DNA of 10,118 nt, from positions 1 through 10,118 of the forward strand of contig CAYMNG010000089.1 in NCBI GenBank assembly GCA_964391765.1. Reading direction: 5' to 3'. Below the pieces are notes generated by a model. It was not told the origin of the DNA. It searched no databases and saw only the letters and a program-made list of their open reading frames with translations. The stretch comes from UBA10649 sp964391765. Its GTDB lineage: Bacteria; Actinomycetota; Actinomycetes; S36-B12. Position numbers and translations under genes: made by a program. Below, in pieces: positions 1 through 4,567 of this stretch; within the stretch, counting starts at the first letter, position 1; every line of letters starts with the position of its first letter.

Positions 1-399
1 GAGCGTGATCGGCTGGAGTCCAAGAAGATCTCCAAGACCCAGTCCGTCACCTCGCAGGTCTCCTCGCACGACATGGGTGCCCGGAACGTCCACATCGGAC
101 CCAGCGACTACGTCGCCTGGCTCGACGACCGCAAGTGGGCGTTCGTCCGGCTGGAGGGACGCGCTTTCGGCGACGCACCGCTGAACCTGGAGTACAAGCT
201 CGAGGTGTGGGACTCCCCGAACAGCGCCGGGGTCATCATCGACGCGGTCCGCGCGGCGAAGATCGCGATGGACCGGGGGATCGGCGGACCGATCCTGTCC
301 GCGTCGAGCTACTTCATGAAGTCCCCGCCGGTGCAGTACACCGACGGGGAGGCGAAGACCGCGGTCGAGGAGTTCATCGCCGGCACGCGCAACGACTGA
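1..399 (+). CDS. ino1: Inositol-3-phosphate synthase, C-terminal part (5' truncated)
   Basis: The frame is open from the first base of the window and codes for the last 132 residues; the true start lies to the left. The enzyme converts D-glucose 6-phosphate to 1D-myo-inositol 3-phosphate with NAD, in the cytosol. In actinomycetes this feeds phosphatidylinositol and mycothiol synthesis. Recognition rests on the family C-terminus: ERDRLESKKISKTQSVTS at the window edge, then HIGPSDYVAWLDDRKWAFVR, EGRAFGDAPLNLEYKLEVW, and DSPNSAGVIIDAVRAAK. These closely resemble my recollection of M. tuberculosis Ino1 (Rv0046c). The NAD-binding domain is outside the window. The gene ends in TGA at 397-399, and a possible promoter for the next gene begins over this stop. 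Nothing looks broken in the visible part. Confidence 0.95.
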   Translation, partial: ERDRLESKKISKTQSVTSQVSSHDMGARNVHIGPSDYVAWLDDRKWAFVRLEGRAFGDAPLNLEYKLEVWDSPNSAGVIIDAVRAAKIAMDRGIGGPILSASSYFMKSPPVQYTDGEAKTAVEEFIAGTRND

Positions 400-439
400 C
401 GTCGGGCCCGGCCGCGTCGTAGGGTCAGCGTCGTAGGGT
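396..439 (+). promoter_or_regulatory. Candidate promoter for the 492-1790 membrane protein
   Basis: CTGACG at 396-401 resembles a -35 (TTGACR) and TAGGGT at 420-425 fits the actinobacterial -10 consensus TANNNT, with an 18-bp spacer. The -35 overlaps the ino1 stop codon. A second TAGGGT at 434-439 results from the 14-bp duplication described separately, but it has no good -35 at the right distance. Use of the first -10 would give a 5' leader of about 60 nt ending in a good ribosome site (GAGGGG, 480-485). This is consensus matching by eye only. Confidence 0.45.
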
Positions 440-441
440 CA
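414..441 (+). repeat. Perfect 14-bp tandem direct repeat in a promoter region
   Basis: The unit gcgtcgtagggtca occurs twice back to back, at 414-427 and 428-441, without mismatches. Each copy contains TAGGGT, a -10-like hexamer. It lies in the non-coding gap between ino1 and the membrane-protein gene, so coding constraint does not explain it. It may be a recent slippage duplication of a -10 region or a pair of binding sites in direct orientation. Confidence 0.8.
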
Positions 442-447
442 ACGCAC

Positions 448-463
448 CCCGGCAGCGGCCGGG
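448..463 (+). other. Small GC stem-loop between ino1 and the membrane-protein gene
   Basis: CCCGG (448-452) pairs with CCGGG (459-463) around a 6-nt loop. It lies about 50 nt after the ino1 stop and just downstream of the candidate -10 elements. It could be a weak transcription end for ino1 or a leader hairpin of the next gene. There is no U-tract, and hairpins this small arise by chance at this GC content. Confidence 0.25.
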
Positions 464-491
464 ACCACCGTCCTTCGTCGAGGGGTCCACG

Positions 492-1790
492 ATGAACGAT
501 CCCGCCGTCGCACCCCGTCATCGGGGACGATCGATCGCGTCGCTGCTGCTGTTCGTCCTCGCCACGGTGCTGTTGGTGCCGGCGATCCTCGGCCACTGGG
601 GCGACCGCACGGTCGTCGACACCGACCGGTACGTGAACACCGTCGGCCCGCTGATCGAGCAGCCCGCGGTGCAGGACGCCCTCGCCGCCGCCGTGACCGA
701 CCAGATCGTCACGCGCGTCGACACCGAGAAGCAGGTCGAGTCGCTGCTGACCGGGGTCCTGCCGGACTCGCGCCTGACCAACCTGCTGGTCGCACCCATC
801 ACGTCGGGGATCAACGGACTCATCGGCGACCTGGTCACCAAGTTCGTCGCGTCCGAGCAGTTCGCGACGATCTGGGTGGAGTTCAACCGGACCGCGCAGC
901 AGAGCGCGGTCGCGATGCTCAAGGGTCGCAACGACGGCATCGTGCAGTTGCAGGGGGACAACCTCGTCCTCGACGTCTCCACGGCACTGCAGGCGATCCA
1001 GACGCACCTGGTCGACAGCGGCATCACCGCCGCCGCGAACATCCCGCTGCCGACGACCTCGCGCACCGTCGTCCTGGCGAACACGCCCGTGCTGGCCCAG
1101 GTGCGGACGATCTACCAGATCGCCGGTCCGGCGCTGCACTGGCTGCCGCTGATCATCGCCTTGTTGTTCATCCTCGCGATCGTCCTCGCGCGATGGCGAG
1201 CCCGGACCGTCGTCGCGACCGGCGTCGTCCTCGTCGCCGCCATGGCACTGCTGCTGCTGTCCGTGCGCACCGCCGAGGTGGCCATCACCGAGCACCTGTC
1301 GACGTCACCGTGGGCGGGTGCGGTCGACGCGTTCTGGTGGACGCTGCTGGAGTTTTTGATCGCCGGCGCGCAGGGGTTCATCGCCCTGGGGGTCGTCCTC
1401 GTCGCGGCCGGCTGGCTCGGTGGCCGCACGACGTCCGGCCGCTGGGTCCGCGGCCGCCTCACCCGCGGGCTCGGGGATCTCACCGCCCGGACCCACGGGG
1501 GCATCCTCCCCGCCGCGGCGCTGCCCTGGCTGCGCGCCCTCGCGTACGCGATCGGCCTGGTGCTGCTGTTCACCGCCGACGTGTTCTCCGTCAGCACCGT
1601 GCTGTGGATCAGCGCGCTGGTCGCCGGGCTCGTCGCCCTGATCACCTACCTGGGCCCGCCGCCCGCGCCGACGGCTACCGCGCTCGAGCCGGCCCCGGTA
1701 CCGGTGCCGACGCCGGGAGCCGTGCCCGAGCCGCCCGCGACTGCCTTCTCGAGGGCCGTGACCTCCGCCTCGACGACGCCTGAGCCCTGA
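492..1790 (+). CDS. Conserved actinobacterial-type integral membrane protein, unknown function
   Basis: The product has 432 residues. ATG at 492 is preceded by GAGGGG (480-485) with a 6-nt spacer, which supports this start. Predicted layout by eye: a short basic N-terminus; a helix at about 14-33; a domain at about 34-213 likely outside the cell; helices near 216-235, 238-258, 284-310, 347-365 and 367-386; and a proline/alanine-rich tail from about 388. Just after the first helix is DTDRYVNTVGPL (43-54) followed by EQPAVQDALAAAVTD, a pattern I recall from hypothetical membrane proteins of actinomycetes. I see no catalytic motif, so I assign no function. The extracytoplasmic region is rich in alternating hydrophobic and polar residues without cysteines. 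The gene follows ino1 on the same strand after 92 bp and is convergent with vapC, so it may be transcribed alone or with ino1. Confidence 0.85.
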   Translation: MNDPAVAPRHRGRSIASLLLFVLATVLLVPAILGHWGDRTVVDTDRYVNTVGPLIEQPAVQDALAAAVTDQIVTRVDTEKQVESLLTGVLPDSRLTNLLVAPITSGINGLIGDLVTKFVASEQFATIWVEFNRTAQQSAVAMLKGRNDGIVQLQGDNLVLDVSTALQAIQTHLVDSGITAAANIPLPTTSRTVVLANTPVLAQVRTIYQIAGPALHWLPLIIALLFILAIVLARWRARTVVATGVVLVAAMALLLLSVRTAEVAITEHLSTSPWAGAVDAFWWTLLEFLIAGAQGFIALGVVLVAAGWLGGRTTSGRWVRGRLTRGLGDLTARTHGGILPAAALPWLRALAYAIGLVLLFTADVFSVSTVLWISALVAGLVALITYLGPPPAPTATALEPAPVPVPTPGAVPEPPATAFSRAVTSASTTPEP

Positions 1791-1813
1791 TCCGATCGTG
1801 ACCGTGGGTCGCT

Positions 1814-1834
1814 CGTCCGGTGCCGCAGCGGACG
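1814..1834. terminator. Weak stem-loop in the convergent gap between the membrane gene and vapC
   Basis: The 59-bp gap 1791-1849 separates the stops of two convergent genes. CGTCCG (1814-1819) pairs with CGGACG (1829-1834) over a 9-nt loop. The position suits a bidirectional terminator, but the stem is short, the loop large, and no T-run follows on either strand. Nothing else is visible in the gap. Confidence 0.3.
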
Positions 1835-1849
1835 CGGCGAACGAACCGG

Positions 1850-2242
1850 TCAGGCCACCACGAGTCCGTGGGCAATGGCCGCGACGGCCAACCGCTGATC
1901 GAAGGTGCCCAGGGTCGCGCGGTGGGCGATCGCCGCGTCGAGCACGCAGCAGTCCGGCATCGGCAGGCCGGTGTCCGCGCGCAGTCGGGCCAGGCGCCAG
2001 GGCTCGTCGTCGTCGTTGCCCAGCATCGTGATGCCGAGCCGGGCATAGTTCGCGCGCAGTACCTGGACCTGCCCGCTGCGAGCAGCGCCAACGGCCGACT
2101 CCGCCACTGTGATCCGGTGAGCCGCGAGGGCGTTCGCCCTTGCCCCCGCACGCAGGACCTCCCGGGCCTTCGCGTGGTGCGGATCCGACGGCGTCATCGC
2201 GGCGATCAGGACACTCGCGTCGAGCACGATCATCGACGTCAC
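1850..2242 (-). CDS. vapC: PIN-domain toxin, VapC family ribonuclease
   Basis: The product has 130 residues, the normal size for VapC. VapC toxins are Mg2+-dependent RNases, many of which cleave tRNA or rRNA and stop translation when not bound by VapB. PIN features visible: strand 1 MIVLDASVLIA with Asp8; Glu48 in TVAESAVGAARSG; Asp97 in MPDCCVLDA; Asp115 in LGTFDQRLA. All four acidic metal-binding positions are present, so the protein looks catalytically intact. The start chosen is GTG at 2242-2240, which overlaps the vapB TGA (GTGA) and has a weak GGGCGGGA site upstream. An ATG three codons later (2233-2231) is possible and would put Met directly before IVLDAS. It is second gene of the pair, translationally coupled to vapB and controlled from the vapB promoter. 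The target RNA cannot be read from sequence. Confidence 0.9.
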   Translation of the reverse strand: MTSMIVLDASVLIAAMTPSDPHHAKAREVLRAGARANALAAHRITVAESAVGAARSGQVQVLRANYARLGITMLGNDDDEPWRLARLRADTGLPMPDCCVLDAAIAHRATLGTFDQRLAVAAIAHGLVVA

Positions 2243-2508
2243 GCCGGACGTCCCGCCCAGTCGCGTCGCAGGTCTTCTAGGTAGCCGGGCGGGTAGTCAT
2301 CGGCGAGTTGCGTGAGAGCCTGCAGCGCCATCTCGATCTCGAGTGCGCGCTCGACCGGTGCGCTCGCGATGCGCTCGGCACCCAGCAGGATAAGGCGGCG
2401 TGCGAGTTCGGACCGGGATTCGCCCGGCCACTGACGGGCTGCGACGTCGATCGCCGACGCGATGTCGTCCGTCTCGGTGAGTTGATGCCGACGCCTCGTG
2501 GTGGGCAC
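2239..2508 (-). CDS. vapB: Antitoxin of the VapBC pair, ribbon-helix-helix type
   Basis: With GTG at 2508 as start the product has 89 residues. The N-terminus, with TRRRHQL (candidate DNA-contacting strand) then DDIASAIDVAARQWP and ESRSELARRLILLGAERIA, fits a ribbon-helix-helix DNA-binding fold. The C-terminus (ALTQLADDYPPGYLEDLRRDW) has the aromatic/acidic character typical of the segment that wraps the toxin's active site. Its order (antitoxin first, 4-bp overlap with the PIN gene) supports the role. A longer frame starts with GTG at 2544, but that start and the 12 extra codons lie inside the inverted repeat and across the candidate -10. GTG at 2508 sits 6 nt after the -10 TACACT and would be a leaderless start. 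Function is to neutralise VapC and repress the operon. Family assignment is from context plus fold pattern, since antitoxins vary greatly. Confidence 0.8.
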   Translation of the reverse strand: MPTTRRRHQLTETDDIASAIDVAARQWPGESRSELARRLILLGAERIASAPVERALEIEMALQALTQLADDYPPGYLEDLRRDWAGRPA

Positions 2509-2514
2509 CCGAAG

Positions 2515-2523
2515 AGTGTACCA
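2515..2523 (-). promoter_or_regulatory. Extended -10 promoter of vapBC, leaderless start
   Basis: On the minus strand TGGTACACT occupies 2523-2515: an extended -10 (TGN) followed by TACACT, which fits TANNNT. Six nt separate it from GTG at 2508, so the transcript would begin at or next to the start codon. No Shine-Dalgarno sequence precedes that GTG, consistent with leaderless translation, which is common in actinomycetes. No convincing -35 is present, as expected for an extended -10 promoter. The element lies inside the inverted repeat. Confidence 0.5.
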
Positions 2524-2544
2524 CCTGTGACCACGGTGGTACAC
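2516..2544. promoter_or_regulatory. Inverted-repeat operator of vapBC
   Basis: GTGTACCACC (2516-2525) and GGTGGTACAC (2535-2544) are perfect reverse complements with a 9-bp spacer (2526-2534). Arm centres are 19 bp apart, nearly two helical turns, suitable for two ribbon-helix-helix dimers on one DNA face. The promoter-proximal arm covers the -10 and the distal arm reaches the -35 position, so binding should block RNA polymerase. Autorepression by the VapB-VapC complex is established for the family; that this is the site is inference from symmetry and position. Confidence 0.75.
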
Positions 2545-2553
2545 CGTGCTCGA

Positions 2554-2569
2554 CCGGCGTCGTCGCCGG
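2554..2569 (-). terminator. GC hairpin downstream of cca, possible terminator
   Basis: On the minus strand CCGGCG, a 4-nt loop ACGA, then CGCCGG form a perfect 6-bp stem about 34 nt after the cca stop and before the vapBC operator. No U-tract follows, so it would be a U-less hairpin terminator of the kind proposed for actinomycetes. An overlapping 14-bp palindrome (2561-2574) offers an alternative fold. The rest of the gap 2545-2602 shows nothing else. Confidence 0.35.
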
Positions 2570-2602
2570 CGACGTTACGGCGTCGAACCGCGCGGCGAGG
2601 CA

Positions 2603-4063
2603 TCAACTGCCCGCTGACCGCGCTGCCCACCAGGCGAGCAACGCCGCTCGGGCCGCGTCCTCGCCGAGCGGGCCGCGATCCAGGCGCAGGTCCAGCAGGA
2701 ACCGGTACGCCGCGCCGACCTCCGGACCCGGACGAAGGTCCAGCAGCGCCATGATCTCTCGGCCGTCGAGTTCCGGGCGGATCGCGTCGATCTCCTCCTG
2801 CGCGGAGATCTCGGCGATGCGCCGTTCGAGGGAGTCGTACGACCGCTGCAGCGCCAGTGCCCGACGGCGGTTGCGGGTCGTGCAGTCAGCCCGGGTCAGC
2901 TTGTGCAACCGGACGAGGAGGGGGCCGGCGTCGCGCACGTAGCGACGCACCGCCGAGTCGGTCCACTCCCCGGTGCCGTAGCCGTGGAACCGCAGGTGCA
3001 GACCGACCAGGGTCGACACCTCGTCGATCTGCGTGCCGGAGAAGCGCAGCGCCTGCATGCGCTTTCGGGTCATGCGCTCACCGACGACCTCGTGGTGGTG
3101 GAACGACACCCGACCGGCACCCTCGAACCGGCGCGTGCGCGGCTTGCCGATGTCGTGCAGCAGCGCGGCCAGCCGTAGGACGAGATCCGGCCCGGACGCG
3201 GGCTCGTGGGCCTGCTCCAGGACCATCGCCTGCTCCAGCACGGTCAGCGTGTGCTCGTACACGTCCTTGTGGTGGTGGTGTTCGTCGACCTCCAGCCGCA
3301 GCAGCGGCAACTCGGGCAGGACGTACTCGGCCAGACCCGTGTCGACGAGCAGCGTCAGCCCTCGTCGCGGATCCGGCGCCATGACCGTCTTGACCAGTTC
3401 GTCGCGGATCCGCTCGGCCGACACGATCTCCAGCCGCGTCGCCTGCTCGGACATCGCGACCACGACCTCCGGGGCGACCTCGAAGTCGAGTTGGGCGGCG
3501 AGTCGGGCGGCGCGCATCATGCGCAGCGGGTCGTCGGAGAACGACTGCTCCGGAGTCCCCGGGGTGCGCAGCACCCGTGCGCGCAGGTCGGCCAGCCCGC
3601 CGTGCAGGTCGACGAACTCCAGGCTCGGCAACCGCAACGCCATCGCGTTGACGGTGAAGTCGCGCCGGCCGAGGTCGTCGGCCAGGCTGGCACCGAACGC
3701 GACCTCCGGCTTGCGCGAGTGGGCCGCGTACTGCTCGGCCCGGTAGGTCGTGACCTCGACCTCCCGACCGGCGACCCGCGCACCGATCGTGCCGAACCGG
3801 GCACCGACGTCCCACGTCGTCTCCGCGAACCCGGCGAGGACCTGCTCGATGCGGGCCGGCTCGGCGTCGGTCGTGAAGTCCAGGTCGCCGCGGACGGACA
3901 ACCGGCCGAGCAGCGCGTCGCGGACCGGGCCACCGACGAGGGCCAGTTCGTGCCCGGCCGAGGCGAACCGTTCGCCGAGGTCGGTCAACAGGCCCGCGAC
4001 CGGTGCCAACTCGGCGACCGCGACCCGACGAGGGTCCGACTGGGAGGTTGGTTCGAGCGCCAC
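2603..4063 (-). CDS. cca: CCA tRNA nucleotidyltransferase (class II, with HD domain)
   Basis: The enzyme adds or repairs the 3'-terminal CCA of tRNAs from CTP and ATP without a nucleic acid template. With GTG at 4063 the product has 486 residues, usual for actinobacterial members. Motifs in order: LVGGPVRDALLGR (42-54), the nucleotide-binding head; DLDF with metal-binding Asp60 and Asp62; RRDFTVNAMAL (133-143); DPLRMMRAARLAAQLDF (178-194); and a C-terminal HD domain with HHHHKDVYEHTL (262-273) and ALLHDIGK (His303-Asp304). All core motifs are intact. The open frame continues upstream to 4795 but that part overlaps the divergent operon and has no family similarity. GTG at 4063 lies 8 nt after TACGCT, which suits a leaderless or nearly leaderless start. 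The M. tuberculosis homologue is named pcnA, but the motifs and tRNA context favour CCA addition over poly(A) polymerase. Confidence 0.95.
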   Translation of the reverse strand: MALEPTSQSDPRRVAVAELAPVAGLLTDLGERFASAGHELALVGGPVRDALLGRLSVRGDLDFTTDAEPARIEQVLAGFAETTWDVGARFGTIGARVAGREVEVTTYRAEQYAAHSRKPEVAFGASLADDLGRRDFTVNAMALRLPSLEFVDLHGGLADLRARVLRTPGTPEQSFSDDPLRMMRAARLAAQLDFEVAPEVVVAMSEQATRLEIVSAERIRDELVKTVMAPDPRRGLTLLVDTGLAEYVLPELPLLRLEVDEHHHHKDVYEHTLTVLEQAMVLEQAHEPASGPDLVLRLAALLHDIGKPRTRRFEGAGRVSFHHHEVVGERMTRKRMQALRFSGTQIDEVSTLVGLHLRFHGYGTGEWTDSAVRRYVRDAGPLLVRLHKLTRADCTTRNRRRALALQRSYDSLERRIAEISAQEEIDAIRPELDGREIMALLDLRPGPEVGAAYRFLLDLRLDRGPLGEDAARAALLAWWAARSAGS

Positions 4064-4071
4064 GGCAGGTG

Positions 4072-4077
4072 AGCGTA
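4072..4077 (-). promoter_or_regulatory. -10 element for cca
   Basis: TACGCT on the minus strand (4077-4072) matches TANNNT and stands 8 nt before the GTG start at 4063. The transcript would have no leader or one of a couple of bases. No clear Shine-Dalgarno sequence or -35 is seen. It is the minus-strand half of a 45-bp divergent promoter region. Confidence 0.4.
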
Positions 4078-4096
4078 GACGCCCGGCGCGCCGATC

Positions 4097-4102
4097 TATC
4101 CT
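4097..4102 (+). promoter_or_regulatory. -10 element for the NUDIX-murJ operon
   Basis: TATCCT at 4097-4102 matches TANNNT and is followed by exactly 6 nt and the ATG at 4109, the classic spacing of a leaderless actinobacterial gene. GTAGAC at 4075-4080 is a poor -35 with a 16-bp spacer. No ribosome site precedes the ATG. If correct, this element drives the four-gene chain and lies about 20 bp from the divergent cca -10. Confidence 0.5.
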
Positions 4103-4108
4103 GCCCGT

Positions 4109-4567
4109 ATGCGTGCGCGGCGGCGACCCACCCGGGTCGAGGAGACCTCCGCCGGCGGCGTCGTCGTCCGGTCGCCCGTCAGCGGCCCCGAGATCGCCCT
4201 CATCGCGCGCAGTGATCGACGCGGCCGGTTGACGTGGTGCCTGCCCAAGGGGCACATCGAACCCGGCGAGTCGCCGGAGCAGGCCGCGGTCCGCGAGGTT
4301 CGCGAGGAGACCGGGATCGACGGCCGGATCGACGTCGCCCTCGGCACGATCGACTTCTGGTTCATGGCCGAGGGCCGACGGATCCACAAGACCGTCCACC
4401 ACTTCCTCCTGCGCGCGCACGGCGGGGAACTGTCCGACGCCGATCCGGAGGTGACGCAGGTGGCCTGGGTGCCGCTCGCCGAGGTGCCCGGGCGCCTGCG
4501 CTACGCCGACGAGCGCCGCCTGGTCGAACGCGTCCGAGAACTCCTGACCGAGCCGGGCCGCCGGTGA
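4109..4567 (+). CDS. NUDIX hydrolase
   Basis: NUDIX enzymes hydrolyse nucleoside diphosphates linked to another moiety, using divalent metal. The product has 152 residues. The full NUDIX signature is present: Gly48, then Glu54, Arg62, Glu63, Glu66, Glu67, Gly69 and Ile70 within GHIEPGESPEQAAVREVREE followed by TGI, so it should be active. The preceding SAGGVVVR strand and WCLPKGH are typical. The start ATG at 4109 sits 6 nt after TATCCT. Position next to divergent cca and ahead of the DUF6049-like gene and murJ matches M. tuberculosis mutT4 (Rv3908). As I recall, that protein is about 250 residues, so this one is shorter. Substrate is not predictable from the motif; candidates include (d)NTPs, ADP-ribose and dinucleoside polyphosphates. 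The stop overlaps the next start by GTGA. Confidence 0.93.
   Translation: MRARRRPTRVEETSAGGVVVRSPVSGPEIALIARSDRRGRLTWCLPKGHIEPGESPEQAAVREVREETGIDGRIDVALGTIDFWFMAEGRRIHKTVHHFLLRAHGGELSDADPEVTQVAWVPLAEVPGRLRYADERRLVERVRELLTEPGRR

Noticed and set aside
309..1295. 328-codon minus-strand frame opposite the ino1 end and membrane gene
   Set aside because: Gln/Asp/Arg-rich shadow of the plus-strand coding pattern; no start signals.
2509..2544. vapB start at GTG 2544
   Set aside because: That start is inside the operator arm and upstream of the best -10; no ribosome site precedes it. Kept only as an alternative.
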